Program-made: the position numbers and the translations under genes
Assembly (NCBI RefSeq): GCF_030811475.1
Contig: NZ_JAUSQV010000001.1
Location: forward strand, 4,076,880-4,140,879
Direction of reading: 5' to 3'
Origin: Nakamurella flavida
GTDB taxonomy: Bacteria; Actinomycetota; Actinomycetes; Mycobacteriales; Nakamurellaceae
DNA length: 64,000 nucleotides
In this document: positions 49,964 through 58,906 of the stretch, one piece after another
Numbering within the stretch: position 1 is the first letter of the stretch
Layout: every line of letters starts with the position of its first letter
Notes under the pieces: generated by a model
Told to the model about the DNA's origin: nothing
The model's input: only the letters and a program-made list of their open reading frames with translations
The model's database searches: none

Positions 49964-51736
49964 ATGATGCCAGCCCGGCGCACCTCCCCCCTGGGGGATG
50001 CCTTCCACGTCTTCGACACGACGCTGCGCGACGGTGCCCAGCGTGAGGGCATCACCTACTCGGTGGCCGACAAGCTGGCCGTCGCCGCACTGCTGGACGA
50101 GCTGGGTGTCGGCTTCATCGAGGGCGGTTGGCCGGGGGCGATGCCCAAGGACACCGAGTTCTTCGCCCGGGCGGCCGCCGGTGAGCTGACCCTGCGCACG
50201 GCGCAGCTGGTCGCCTTCGGCGCGACCCGCAAGGCCGGGACCACCGCCGCGCAGGACCCGCAGGTGCAGGCCCTGCTGGACTCGCAGGCCCCCGTCATCA
50301 CCCTCGTGGCCAAGTCCGACGTCCGGCACGTGGAGCGCGCATTGCGCACCACGCGCGAGGAGAACGTGGAGATGGTCCGGGACACGGTCGCCCATCTCGT
50401 CGCCGCCGGCCGCCGGGTCTTCCTGGACTGCGAGCACTTCTTCGACGGCTACGCCTTCGACCGCGACTACGGGCTGGAGGTGGCCCGGGCCGCGGTGGAC
50501 GCGGGGGCCGACGTCGTCGTGCTGTGCGACACCAACGGCGGCATGCTGCCGGTGGACGTCCACCGGGTCGTGACGGAAGTGGTGCAGCGCACCGGGTTCC
50601 GCATCGGCATCCACTGCCAGGACGACACCGGCTGCGCCGTGGCCAACACGGTGGCCGCCGTGCAGGCCGGTGCCACGCACGCCCAGTGCACCGCCAACGG
50701 GTACGGGGAGCGGGCGGGCAACGCCGATCTCTTCGCGGTGCTGGGCAATCTGGTCACCAAGCTGGGTCTGCCGGTGCTGCCCGAGGATAGGCTGGCCGAG
50801 ATGGTCCGGGTCAGCCACGCCCTGGCCGAGCTGGCCAACATCGCCCCGGACACCCACCAGGCCTACGTCGGGTCGTCCGCGTTCGCCCACAAGGCCGGCC
50901 TGCACGCCTCGGCCATCAAGGTCGACCCCGAGCTGTACAACCATCTCGACCCGGCGCTGGTCGGCAACGACATGCGCATCCTGATCACCGAGATGGCCGG
51001 GCGCGCCTCGGTGGAGCTCAAGGCGCGGGAGCTGGGTGTCGACATCTCCGGGCAGCCCGGAGTCATCGGCGCCGTGGTGGACACCGTCAAGAGTCGGGAG
51101 GCCGCGGGCTGGTCGTACGAGGCCGCGGACGCCTCCTTCGAACTGCTGCTGCGCGACACCCTCGACCAGGCCGAGCGGGCCGCCGGCCGTGAGGCGTCCG
51201 TCGAGTCGACGCGGGCCTTCCGGCTCGAGTCCTACCGGGTCATCGTGGAGAGCCAGCCGCCGACCCCCGTCGACGGGGGAGCGGGGCCGGGCACCGTCAC
51301 CGTTCCCGCCGTGTCGTCCGAGGCGACGGTCAAGGTGCACGTCGGCGGCCGCCGGGTGATCGCCACCGCCGAGGGCAACGGGCCGGTGAACGCGCTGGAC
51401 TCAGCGCTCCGGCTGGCCGTCTCCGAGCAGTTCCCGGAGATCGACCAGATGGAGCTCGTCGACTACAAGGTGCGCATCCTCGCCGACAGCGCCGGGACCG
51501 ATTCGGTCACCCGGGTGCTGGTGTCCTCGGCGATGGGCGGCCGGGAGTGGACCACCGTCGGCGTGCACGCCAACGTGGTCGAGGCCTCCTGGCAGGCCCT
51601 GGTCGACGCCATGGTCTACGCCCTGGCCCAGCCCTCGCTGGCGGCCGGAGCCCCGGCAGGTCCGGCCTCCGGGGCGGACGGGGTGTCGTCCCCGGTCGCC
51701 GCCGGTGGTCCCGGTGGTGTCCCGCTCGCCGGGTAG
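49964..51736 (+). CDS. cimA: Citramalate synthase
   Basis: The 590-residue enzyme of the isopropylmalate/homocitrate synthase family condenses pyruvate and acetyl-CoA to citramalate, a threonine-independent entry to isoleucine. The barrel starts with FDTTLRDGAQREGIT, and has IHCQDDTGCAVANTVAAV near residue 205, GYGERAGNADL near 240 and HKAGLHASAI near 300. The C-terminal LeuA-type regulatory domain (about 445-570) should bind isoleucine. The long spacer and DGAQREG (as opposed to LeuA's DGEQ) support CimA rather than LeuA. ATG 49964 or 49967 could start it. Confidence 0.9.
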   Translation: MMPARRTSPLGDAFHVFDTTLRDGAQREGITYSVADKLAVAALLDELGVGFIEGGWPGAMPKDTEFFARAAAGELTLRTAQLVAFGATRKAGTTAAQDPQVQALLDSQAPVITLVAKSDVRHVERALRTTREENVEMVRDTVAHLVAAGRRVFLDCEHFFDGYAFDRDYGLEVARAAVDAGADVVVLCDTNGGMLPVDVHRVVTEVVQRTGFRIGIHCQDDTGCAVANTVAAVQAGATHAQCTANGYGERAGNADLFAVLGNLVTKLGLPVLPEDRLAEMVRVSHALAELANIAPDTHQAYVGSSAFAHKAGLHASAIKVDPELYNHLDPALVGNDMRILITEMAGRASVELKARELGVDISGQPGVIGAVVDTVKSREAAGWSYEAADASFELLLRDTLDQAERAAGREASVESTRAFRLESYRVIVESQPPTPVDGGAGPGTVTVPAVSSEATVKVHVGGRRVIATAEGNGPVNALDSALRLAVSEQFPEIDQMELVDYKVRILADSAGTDSVTRVLVSSAMGGREWTTVGVHANVVEASWQALVDAMVYALAQPSLAAGAPAGPASGADGVSSPVAAGGPGGVPLAG

Positions 51737-51830
51737 CGTCCTGCGCGGTCGTCCCCCACCGGGGTCGACCGCCCCGACACCCCGGTCGGGAGATCCGGCC
51801 GGGGCAGCAGCCGAACTCAGGAGAACCCCC

Positions 51831-52625
51831 ATGCGCCTGGCCAGGATCGCCCACCCCGAAGGCGTCGCGTTCGTCCAGGTCGACACCGATCCGGGTGAGC
51901 ACTCCGGGTCGCTCCGCGACGCCGTGGCCCGGGAGATCCTGGACCACCCGTTCGGCAACCCCACCTTCACCGGTCGGTCCTGGCCGTTGGCCGACACCCG
52001 GCTGCTCGCCCCGATCCTGCCGTCCAAGGTGATCGCCGTCGGTCGCAACTATGTCGACCACGCCCGTGAGCTGGGCAACGAGGTCCCCGCCGAGCCGCTG
52101 ATCTTCCTCAAGCCGTCGACCTCGGTCATCGGGCCCAACGTGGCCATCGCCCGGCCGGCGTCGTCCGACCAGGTCGACTTCGAGGGCGAACTCGCCGTGG
52201 TCATCGGCCGGCCGTGCCGCGACGTGCTGGCCGAGAACGCGGCCTCGGTCATCCTGGGGTACACGGTGGCCAACGACGTCACCGCCCGCGACCAGCAGCG
52301 CGCGGACGTGCAGTTCACCCGGGCCAAGTCCTACGACACGTTCTGCCCGCTCGGCCCGTGGATCGTCACCGACCTCGACCCCTCCGACCTGGCCGTCACC
52401 ACCCAGGTCGACGGCGAGACCCGCCAGGAAGGGCGGACCGCCGACATGGTCTTCCCGGTGGGCGAGATCATCGAGTACGTCAGCGCGATCATGACCCTGC
52501 TCCCGGGTGACGTCATCCTCACCGGTACCCCGGCCGGTGTGGGCCCCCTGCTGGCCGGGCAGAGCGTCTCGGTCACCGTCGAGGGCATCGGCACCCTGAC
52601 GAACCCGGTGATCGACCGCCCCTGA
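51831..52625 (+). CDS. Fumarylacetoacetate hydrolase-family protein
   Basis: The 264-residue protein belongs to the FAH superfamily that cleaves C-C bonds or decarboxylates/isomerises oxo-acids. The start KVIAVGRNYVDHARELG near residue 65 and the metal site VDFEGELAVVIGR near 115-127, with FCPLGPWIVT and the TGTPAGVG loop, are family marks. The substrate is unknown; a gene of this family sits between leuB and gltX in mycobacteria. CAGGAG precedes ATG at 51831. Confidence 0.9.
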   Translation: MRLARIAHPEGVAFVQVDTDPGEHSGSLRDAVAREILDHPFGNPTFTGRSWPLADTRLLAPILPSKVIAVGRNYVDHARELGNEVPAEPLIFLKPSTSVIGPNVAIARPASSDQVDFEGELAVVIGRPCRDVLAENAASVILGYTVANDVTARDQQRADVQFTRAKSYDTFCPLGPWIVTDLDPSDLAVTTQVDGETRQEGRTADMVFPVGEIIEYVSAIMTLLPGDVILTGTPAGVGPLLAGQSVSVTVEGIGTLTNPVIDRP

Positions 52626-52663
52626 GCGTGCCCCGGACCGGACCGCCGCCCCACGGTCCGGTC

Positions 52664-52679
52664 TAGGGTGGGTGCGCCA
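52664..52679 (+). promoter_or_regulatory. -10-like box just before gltX
   Basis: TAGGGT (52664-52669) ends nine bases before the gltX ATG and no Shine-Dalgarno sequence is visible, so a short or absent leader is likely. Confidence 0.35.
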
Positions 52680-54223
52680 TGACTGACACCACCGCGCCCT
52701 CATCCAGTCCCGCCGCCGCCGTCCAGGAGGGCGGTGTGCAGCCCCCGACCGGCCGTCCCGTGCGGGCCCGGTTCTGCCCGTCGCCCACCGGCACCCCGCA
52801 CGTCGGGCTGGCCCGCACCGCCCTGTTCAACTGGGCCTTCGCGCGGCACCACGGCGGGAAGCTGGTGTTCCGCATCGAGGACACCGACGCGGCGCGCGAC
52901 TCCGAGGAGTCCTACACGGCACTGCTGGAGGCCATGCGCTGGCTCGGGCTGGACTGGGACGAGGGCCCCGAGGTCGGTGGACCGGACGGGCCCTACCGGC
53001 AGAGCGAGCGGACCGGGATCTACGCCGACGTGGCCGCCCGGCTGCTGGCCGCCGGCCATCTGTACGAGTCGTGGTCCACGGCGGAGGAGGTGACCGCCCG
53101 CCATGTGGCCGCCGGTCGGGACCCGAAGCTGGGGTACGACAACGCCGACCGGAGCGGAGATCCCGCGTCGATCGCGGCCGCGCGGGCCGCCGGTCGACCG
53201 CCGGTGCTGCGCCTGCGCATGCCGGACGCGGACATCACCTTCACCGACATGGTGCGCGGGCCCATCACCTTCCCGGCCGGGACGATTCCCGACCCGGTCC
53301 TGGTCCGGGGGACCGGCGAACCGCTGTACACGCTGACCAACCCGGTGGACGACGCGCTGATGGGCATCACCCACGTCCTGCGGGGCGAGGATCTGCTCCC
53401 GTCCACCCCGCGGCAGATCGCGCTCTACGCCGCGCTCATCGACATCGGGGTGGCCGGTCACACCCCCGAGTTCGGGCACATGCCGTTCGTCACCGGCGAG
53501 GGCAACCGCAAGCTCTCCAAGCGTGACCCGCAGTCGAACCTGTTCCAGTACCGCGACGACGGGTTCATCCGCGAGGGCATGGTCAACTACCTGGCCCTGC
53601 TGGGCTGGTCGCTGGGTGCCGACGAGGACGTCTTCAGCCCGGAGCAGCTCGTCGCCGCGTTCGACGGTCGGCGGATCTCCGGAAACCCCGCCCGGTTCGA
53701 CCGCAAGAAGGCCGAGGCGATCAACGGTGCGCACATCCGCCGGCTGAGCCCGCAGGACTTCGCTGCCCGGCTGGAGGAGTACCTGCGCCACACCGGGATG
53801 CTGGCGGCCGACCCCGACCCCGCCCGGGTCGCGCTGCTGGCGGCCGCGGCGCCCCTGGTCCAGGAGCGCTCGGCCCTGCTCTCGGATGCCGCCGCCATGC
53901 TGGCGTTCCTGCTCGTCGAGGACGCCGCCTTCGCCCTGGACCCGGCGGCCGCGGCCAAGGTGCTGACCGCACAGTCGGCGCCCGTGCTGGACGCGGCGAT
54001 CTCCGTCGTCGAGCGGATCGAGCCGTTCGACGCGGCGGGTTTGGAGGACGGGCTCAAGGCGGCGCTGGTCGACGACCTGGGTCTCAAGCCGAGGGTCGCC
54101 TTCGGGCCCGTCCGGGTGGCCGTCACCGGGCGCACCGTGTCGCCGCCGCTGTACGAGTCCATGGAGCTGCTCGGCCGGGAGACGAGTCTGCGTCGCCTGC
54201 GGGCCGCCCGGGTCGGGCTCTGA
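52679..54223 (+). CDS. gltX: Glutamyl-tRNA synthetase
   Basis: The 514-residue class I synthetase charges tRNA(Glu) and, in organisms using GatCAB, also tRNA(Gln) with glutamate. The HIGH-type motif is [20 protein letters not shown] near residues 32-50, [14 protein letters not shown] follows, and the KMSKS-type motif is [11 protein letters not shown] near 275. The C-terminal helical anticodon-binding domain is complete. The N-terminus has a 25-residue Ser/Pro extension. Two tRNA genes, Gln and Glu, lie just downstream, so enzyme and substrates are neighbours. Confidence 0.96.
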   Translation: MTDTTAPSSSPAAAVQEGGVQPPTGRPVRARFCPSPTGTPHVGLARTALFNWAFARHHGGKLVFRIEDTDAARDSEESYTALLEAMRWLGLDWDEGPEVGGPDGPYRQSERTGIYADVAARLLAAGHLYESWSTAEEVTARHVAAGRDPKLGYDNADRSGDPASIAAARAAGRPPVLRLRMPDADITFTDMVRGPITFPAGTIPDPVLVRGTGEPLYTLTNPVDDALMGITHVLRGEDLLPSTPRQIALYAALIDIGVAGHTPEFGHMPFVTGEGNRKLSKRDPQSNLFQYRDDGFIREGMVNYLALLGWSLGADEDVFSPEQLVAAFDGRRISGNPARFDRKKAEAINGAHIRRLSPQDFAARLEEYLRHTGMLAADPDPARVALLAAAAPLVQERSALLSDAAAMLAFLLVEDAAFALDPAAAAKVLTAQSAPVLDAAISVVERIEPFDAAGLEDGLKAALVDDLGLKPRVAFGPVRVAVTGRTVSPPLYESMELLGRETSLRRLRAARVGL

Positions 54224-54292
54224 CCCCGGCTCCGTCGGCGGCGTCCGGAAGCCCTGCCGACCAGGCGATTTCAGGTGAGAGCGGGAGTCAGG

Positions 54293-54298
54293 TAGTCT
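54293..54298 (+). promoter_or_regulatory. -10-like box before the tRNA genes
   Basis: TAGTCT is 30 bases before tRNA-Gln with a TTTCAG-like -35 (54269-54274) 18 bases upstream. Probably the promoter of tRNA-Gln, perhaps reading into tRNA-Glu. Confidence 0.4.
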
Positions 54299-54327
54299 CT
54301 TCCAGGCGCCCACCGCGGTGAGCGCAT

Positions 54328-54399
54328 TGGGGTATGGTGTAATTGGCAACACTAGGGATTCTGATTCCCTCATTCTAGGTTCGAGTCCTAGTACCCCAG
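54328..54399 (+). tRNA. tRNA-Gln (anticodon CTG)
   Basis: A 72-nt cloverleaf with acceptor stem TGGGGTA/TACCCCA, U8, T-loop GTTCGAGTC and anticodon CTG in the loop TTCTGAT. The discriminator is G and CCA is not encoded. It should be charged by the indirect route through gltX and gatCAB. Confidence 0.96.
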
Positions 54400-54517
54400 C
54401 GGTCGACTTTCCTTCCCTCTGCGAGAGCTCCGCCCCGGTCACGGTGTGCGGTGACGGGCAGGGGATCGTGTAAAGTCTGTCCGGAGTCGAAGCCCGCGAG
54501 GGCAGGTACTCACCTAG

Positions 54518-54593
54518 GGCCCCGTCGTCTAGCGGCCTAGGACGCCGCCCTCTCACGGCGGTAGCGAGGGTTCGAATCCCTTCGGGGCTACCA
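54518..54593 (+). tRNA. tRNA-Glu (anticodon CTC)
   Basis: A 76-nt cloverleaf: acceptor GGCCCCG/CGGGGCT (first pair G-T), T-loop GTTCGAATC, anticodon CTC within CCCTCTCACGG and an encoded CCA end. It lies 118 bases after tRNA-Gln. TAAAGT at 54471-54476 may be its own -10 box. Confidence 0.96.
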
Positions 54594-54600
54594 GTTCCAC

Positions 54601-54637
54601 CGAAGTCCCCATCACCGGCCCGGTGATGGGGACTTCG
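54601..54637. terminator. Terminator after tRNA-Glu
   Basis: A perfect 17-bp stem (54601-54617 with 54621-54637) with a GCC loop is followed by TCGTTTCC. It also lies 60 bases before the end of the convergent ndgR. Confidence 0.88.
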
Positions 54638-54696
54638 TCGTTTCCCGGGTTCCCGCGGACCCCGTGGCGGCTCCGGGGATCCCCCTCACCGCGCGG

Positions 54697-55398
54697 TCAC
54701 AGGCGCGCGGTCAACGCCTCCGACGCCTCGACCAGGTCACCGGCCCACCGGATGCCGGGCCGCCGCCCGATCCGTTCCACGGGCCCGGACACCGAGACGG
54801 CTGCGACCACCCCGCCGGACAGGTCGCGGACCGGGGCCGACACCGAGGCCACCCCGGCCTCCCGTTCCGCGACCGACTGGGCCCAGCCGCGGCGGCGCAC
54901 CTCGGCCAGGGTGCGTTCGGTGAAGGTGGCCTCGGACAGCACGGCCCGCTGCACCGTCGGATCGGCCCAGGCGGTGAGCACCTTCGCGCCGGAACCGGCG
55001 TTCATCGGCAGCCGCGCGCCCAACGGGACGGTGTCCCGCAGACCGGTGGTGAGATCCGAGACGGCGATGCAGATGCGGGTCATCCCGTCGGGTCGGTAGA
55101 CCTGCACGCTCTCCCCGGTGCGGTCCCGGAGTCGGGGGAGCACGTCGGCCGAGGCGGCGACCAGGGGATCCGGGGCCGCGGCCGCCAGCGAGCCCAGCAG
55201 CGGCCCGGGACACCATCGGCCGGCGGAGTCGCGGGCGAGCATCCCGTGCACCTCCAGGCCGACGGCGAGGCGGTGCGCGGTGGCCCGGGGGAGGCCGGTG
55301 GCGGTGCACAGGTCGGCCAGGCCGATCGGTCGGTCGGCGGCGGCCCGGAGCACCTGCACCGCTTTGTCCAGCACCCCGATGCCGCTAGTGTGTCCCAT
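54697..55398 (-). CDS. ndgR: IclR-family regulator NdgR, divergent from leuCD
   Basis: The 233-residue protein has an N-terminal winged helix ([26 protein letters not shown], residues 29-54) and an IclR effector domain (about 75-233). An IclR gene divergent from leuCD is conserved in Streptomyces (NdgR) and mycobacteria (Rv2989), where it controls leucine and other amino-acid genes, so control of leuC is expected. The promoter is unusually clear: TTGGACA region, then TAGTAT (minus strand, 55405-55410) six bases from the ATG, so translation should be leaderless. Confidence 0.9.
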   Translation of the reverse strand: MGHTSGIGVLDKAVQVLRAAADRPIGLADLCTATGLPRATAHRLAVGLEVHGMLARDSAGRWCPGPLLGSLAAAAPDPLVAASADVLPRLRDRTGESVQVYRPDGMTRICIAVSDLTTGLRDTVPLGARLPMNAGSGAKVLTAWADPTVQRAVLSEATFTERTLAEVRRRGWAQSVAEREAGVASVSAPVRDLSGGVVAAVSVSGPVERIGRRPGIRWAGDLVEASEALTARL

Positions 55399-55435
55399 AC
55401 AGCGATACTAATTTCCTGCATTATGAGATGTCCAA
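55399..55435. promoter_or_regulatory. ndgR/leuC divergent control region
   Basis: The AT-rich stretch holds a minus-strand -10 TAGTAT (55405-55410) with -35 TGGACA (55429-55434), and a plus-strand -10-like CATTAT (55419-55424). The two promoters overlap back to back, so a regulator bound here would affect both. No clean palindrome stands out. Confidence 0.5.
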
Positions 55436-55508
55436 CGCGACCGCCGGCCGCCGGGGCATCGAGGTCCCGGAGCACCGGGTGCAGGCAGCCGCAGGAGGGA
55501 CAGCAGCA

Positions 55509-56930
55509 ATGGGGCGCACTCTCGCCGAGAAGGTGTGGGAAGCACACGTCGTGCACCGGGCGGAGGGCGAGCCCGATCTGCTCTACATCGACCTGCACCT
55601 GGTCCACGAGGTCACCAGTCCGCAGGCCTTCGACGGTCTCCGGCTGGCCGGCCGGCCGGTCCGCCGCACGGATCTGACATTGGCCACCGAGGACCACAAC
55701 GTGCCCACCACGGGCATCAATCTGCCTATCGCGGACGCGGTGTCGCGCACCCAGGTCGACACCCTGCGCGCCAACTGCAAGGAGTTCGGGGTCCGCCTGT
55801 TCCCGATGGGCGACCGCGAGCAGGGCATCGTGCACGTCGTCGGCCCGCAGCTGGGCATCACCCAGCCCGGCATGACGATCGTCTGCGGTGATTCGCACAC
55901 CTCCACCCACGGGGCGTTCGGTGCCCTCGCGTTCGGCATCGGCACCAGCGAGGTGGAGCACGTCATGGCCACCCAGACGCTGCCGCTCAAGCCGTTCCGC
56001 ACCATGGCCATCACGGTCGAGGGCTCGTTGGCCCCCGGGGTCACCGCCAAGGACATCATCCTGGCGGTGATCGCCAAGATCGGCACGGGCGGCGGCCAGG
56101 GGTACGTCCTGGAGTACCGCGGCGCGGCCATCCGGGCGTTGTCCATGGAGGCCCGGATGACCATCTGCAACATGTCCATCGAGGCCGGTGCCCGGGCGGG
56201 GATGATCGCCCCCGACGCGACCACCTTCGACTACATCGCCGGGCGCCCGCACGCCCCGGCCGGTGAGCTGTGGGACCAGGCCGTCGCCGCCTGGTCCGAG
56301 CTGGTCACCGACGACGACGCCGTCTTCGACGCCGAGGTCGTCCTGGACGCCGACACCCTGACCCCGTTCGTCACCTGGGGCACCAATCCCGGGCAGGGGC
56401 TGCCACTCTCGGCATCCGTGCCGGATCCGGAAACCATCGGCGACGACAACGAGCGGGCCGCCGCCGAGCGCGCCCTGGAGTACATGGGCCTGCAGGCGGG
56501 AACCCCGCTGCGGGACATCCGGGTCGACACCGTGTTTCTCGGCTCCTGCACCAACGGGCGCATCGAGGACCTGCGGGCCGCGGCCGACATCCTGCGGGGC
56601 CGGCACATCGATCCGGATCTCCGCATGCTCGTCGTCCCCGGCTCCATGCGGGTCAAGGCGCAGGCCGAGGCCGAGGGGCTGGACCAGGTCTTCACCGACG
56701 CCGGTGCGGAATGGCGCAGTGCGGGGTGCTCGATGTGCCTGGGCATGAATCCCGACCAGCTGGCCCCCGGTGAGCGCAGTGCGTCCACCTCCAACCGGAA
56801 CTTCGAGGGACGCCAGGGCAAGGGTGGCCGCACCCACCTGGTCTCCCCGCTGGTGGCGGCGGCGACCGCGCTGCGCGGAACCCTCTCCTCCCCGGCCGAT
56901 CTCGTCGACGCCGGCTCGACCGGCCGCTGA
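55509..56930 (+). CDS. leuC: 3-isopropylmalate dehydratase large subunit
   Basis: The 473-residue subunit holds the 4Fe-4S cluster that isomerises isopropylmalate. Cluster Cys residues are in [13 protein letters not shown] near 348 and [19 protein letters not shown] near 408-411; the opening [13 protein letters not shown] and [21 protein letters not shown] are also diagnostic. ATG at 55509 follows AGGAGGGA and gives the normal length; the in-frame ATG at 55428 would add 27 unconserved residues overlapping the promoter. leuD follows after 110 bases. Confidence 0.96.
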   Translation: MGRTLAEKVWEAHVVHRAEGEPDLLYIDLHLVHEVTSPQAFDGLRLAGRPVRRTDLTLATEDHNVPTTGINLPIADAVSRTQVDTLRANCKEFGVRLFPMGDREQGIVHVVGPQLGITQPGMTIVCGDSHTSTHGAFGALAFGIGTSEVEHVMATQTLPLKPFRTMAITVEGSLAPGVTAKDIILAVIAKIGTGGGQGYVLEYRGAAIRALSMEARMTICNMSIEAGARAGMIAPDATTFDYIAGRPHAPAGELWDQAVAAWSELVTDDDAVFDAEVVLDADTLTPFVTWGTNPGQGLPLSASVPDPETIGDDNERAAAERALEYMGLQAGTPLRDIRVDTVFLGSCTNGRIEDLRAAADILRGRHIDPDLRMLVVPGSMRVKAQAEAEGLDQVFTDAGAEWRSAGCSMCLGMNPDQLAPGERSASTSNRNFEGRQGKGGRTHLVSPLVAAATALRGTLSSPADLVDAGSTGR

Positions 56931-57040
56931 TCCCGCCGTCCGCCACCGGCGTCCCCCCGCGGGGCTGCCGGCGGCGGGTGCCGGGCCGTCGGCACGGACC
57001 GACGGACACCCGCCTTCCTCCAGCTCTCGAAAGGACCATC

Positions 57041-57634
57041 GTGGACGCCTTCCGCACCCACACCGGCGTGGGGATCCCGCTCCGCCGGAGCAACGTCGAC
57101 ACCGATCAGATCATCCCGGCCGTCTACCTCAAGCGGATCACCCGCACCGGGTTCGAGGACGGGTTGTTCTCGGCCTGGCGCAGTGACCCGACCTTCGTCC
57201 TGAACCAGCCCGCGTTCTCGGCCGGTTCCGTGCTGGTCGCCGGTTCGGACTTCGGCACCGGATCCTCGCGGGAGCACGCGGTCTGGGCCCTGATGGACTA
57301 CGGGATCCGGGTGGTCATCTCGCCGCGGTTCGCCGACATCTTCCGCGGGAACTCGGCCAAGGCCGGCCTGGTCGCCGCCCAGGTCTCACCGGACGAGGTC
57401 GAGCTGCTCTGGAAACTGCTGGAGAACGAGCCCGGCACCGAGGTCACCGTCGACCTGGCCGAGCGGACCATCACCGCGGGCACCCTGGTGATCGGCTTCG
57501 ACATCGACGACTACACCCGCTGGCGCCTGCTCGAGGGATGGGACGACATCTCGTTGACCCTGCGGCACGCCGACGAGATCACCGAGTTCGAGGCGCACCG
57601 GCCCGCATGGGCGGCCACCACCACGGCCGTCTGA
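57041..57634 (+). CDS. leuD: 3-isopropylmalate dehydratase small subunit
   Basis: The 197-residue subunit completes isopropylmalate isomerase. It has the [19 protein letters not shown] opening, the substrate-binding [17 protein letters not shown] loop near residues 70-86 and [15 protein letters not shown] near 100. GTG at 57041 follows GAAAGGA and starts the conserved sequence. A strong hairpin follows the stop. Confidence 0.96.
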   Translation: MDAFRTHTGVGIPLRRSNVDTDQIIPAVYLKRITRTGFEDGLFSAWRSDPTFVLNQPAFSAGSVLVAGSDFGTGSSREHAVWALMDYGIRVVISPRFADIFRGNSAKAGLVAAQVSPDEVELLWKLLENEPGTEVTVDLAERTITAGTLVIGFDIDDYTRWRLLEGWDDISLTLRHADEITEFEAHRPAWAATTTAV

Positions 57635-57640
57635 CCGCGT

Positions 57641-57671
57641 CGGGCCGGGCCGGGTGATCCGGTCCGGCCCG
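57641..57671 (+). terminator. Terminator after leuD
   Basis: A 13-bp stem with one G-T pair (57641-57653 with 57659-57671) and a GTGAT loop begins seven bases after the leuD stop. Confidence 0.7.
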
Positions 57672-57824
57672 GCGAGATCCGTTGGACGACAACGGTTCTC
57701 CCGACGGTCGGGGCGCGGTGGGCGGTGCCGCCGGTGCCGTCGGCAGATGTGTACAGCGCGTGAGACCCCTTGACAGGCACCCGATGTGTGGCGTGGCGGG
57801 CTGGATTTCCGCACGTCATGGGCC

Positions 57825-57830
57825 TACCGT
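57825..57830 (+). promoter_or_regulatory. -10-like box of hupB
   Basis: TACCGT lies 55 bases before the hupB start, with TTGACA further upstream at 57770-57775 (too far to pair with it). GGGAGG at about 57877 is the ribosome-binding site. Confidence 0.35.
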
Positions 57831-57885
57831 GACGCCTCAGTCGGCCCATCCCTTCGTCCCGGGCCGGAATTCCTGGGAGGGCATC

Positions 57886-58671
57886 GTGAACAAGACCGAC
57901 CTGATCAACCAGCTGGCCGAACGGCTGGACGGCGACAAGAAGGCGGCGCAGGCCGCTGTCGAGGGCATCATCGATCTGGTGCAGCGCGAGGTGCACAAGG
58001 GGTCCAGTGTCTCGATCTCCGGCTTCGGCGTGTTCGAGAAGCGCGCCCGCGCCGCCCGTACCGCCCGCAACCCGCGCACCGGTGACGCCGTCAAGGTCAA
58101 GAAGACCACGGTGCCCGCCTTCCGGCCCGGCAAGTACTTCAAGGACGTCATCGCCGGGACCGTGAAGCTGCCCAAGCCGACCGGTAAGCCGACCACCGCC
58201 CGCGCCGCTGCCGCGCTGGCCAAGTCCGGACCGGCCCGCACGACGACCACCCGCGCCCCGCGTGCGGCGGCCGCCACCGCGACTGCGACCGCCCCGGCGA
58301 CCCGGGCGGCGACCACCCGCACCCGCGCCGCGGCGGCCAAGACCGCGGCCACAACTGCCGCCGAGCCGGCGAAGACCACCACCCGGGCCCCCCGCGCGAC
58401 CGCGGCCAAGACCGCTGCCGCCAAGCCGGCTGCGGCGAGGACGACCGCGGCGAAGGCTCCGGCCAAGACCGCTGCCGCCAAGGCACCGGCTGCGGCGAAG
58501 ACGACCGCGGCGAAGGCTCCGGCCAAGACCGCTGCCGCCAAGGCACCGGCTGCGGCGAAGACGACCGCGGCGAAGGCTCCGGCCAAGACCGCTGCCGCCA
58601 AGGCACCGGCTGCGGCGAAGACGACCGCGGCGAAGGCTCCGGCCCGCCGCACCGCCGCCAAGGCCAAGTGA
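57886..58671 (+). CDS. hupB: HU-family nucleoid protein with Lys/Ala-rich tail
   Basis: The 261-residue protein has a standard HU/IHF domain (residues 1-95: NKTDLINQLAERLDGDKKAAQ, then FGVFEKRARAARTARNPRTGD and the DNA-binding arm) and a long C-terminal tail of Ala, Lys, Thr and Pro resembling histone H1, as in mycobacterial HupB. The tail contains three perfect 20-residue repeats (TTAAKAPAKTAAAKAPAAAK). Such tails strengthen DNA binding and are acetylation targets. GTG at 57886 follows GGGAGG; the frame is open further upstream but the HU fold starts here. Confidence 0.95.
   Translation: MNKTDLINQLAERLDGDKKAAQAAVEGIIDLVQREVHKGSSVSISGFGVFEKRARAARTARNPRTGDAVKVKKTTVPAFRPGKYFKDVIAGTVKLPKPTGKPTTARAAAALAKSGPARTTTTRAPRAAAATATATAPATRAATTRTRAAAAKTAATTAAEPAKTTTRAPRATAAKTAAAKPAAARTTAAKAPAKTAAAKAPAAAKTTAAKAPAKTAAAKAPAAAKTTAAKAPAKTAAAKAPAAAKTTAAKAPARRTAAKAK
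58441..58644. repeat. Three identical 60-bp tandem repeats in the hupB tail
   Basis: Copies at 58441-58500, 58501-58560 and 58561-58620 are identical base for base, followed by 24 bases of a fourth. Lack of silent differences points to recent or ongoing duplication, or conversion. Confidence 0.93.
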
Positions 58672-58786
58672 CGGCGAGCCGGTCGATCTGACCGTCCGGC
58701 CGGTACCTCGGCCGGACGGCCTCGACGGCCACCCTGGTCTCCAGGTGCCCCGGTGACCAGATGCCCCGGCGGTGGGTACCGACAGG

Positions 58787-58823
58787 CGACAGGCCCCGGA
58801 CCGGGATGGTCCGGGGCCTGTCG
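58787..58823. terminator. Hairpin between convergent hupB and mutT1
   Basis: A perfect 16-bp stem (58787-58802 with 58808-58823) with a GGGAT loop lies in the 235-base gap between two convergent genes. It has no U-tract but is well placed to stop both. Confidence 0.75.
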
Positions 58824-58906
58824 TGCGTCCGGGCAACGGACCGTCCGACGATGCCGGAGGGGGTCTGGAGGGCGGTCGGGCGCGTGGCGGTGATCCGCCG
58901 GGACGG

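Noticed and set aside
46777-50055. A 1,092-codon minus-strand ORF across serA and leuB
   Set aside because: It is a shadow of two clear biosynthetic genes; its composition is low-complexity and no motif is present.
54241-54327. Prophage or island attachment site at the tRNA genes
   Set aside because: No integrase, no repeated tRNA 3' end nearby, and the flanking genes follow the conserved actinobacterial order.
57784-57885. MCGVAGWISARHG in frame upstream of hupB, resembling the start of a glutamine amidotransferase
   Set aside because: Only about ten residues match, the sequence then runs straight into HU, and the HU start has its own ribosome-binding site. Likely chance.
58441-58644. CRISPR or satellite array
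   Set aside because: Contiguous 60-bp copies in frame within hupB; no spacers.
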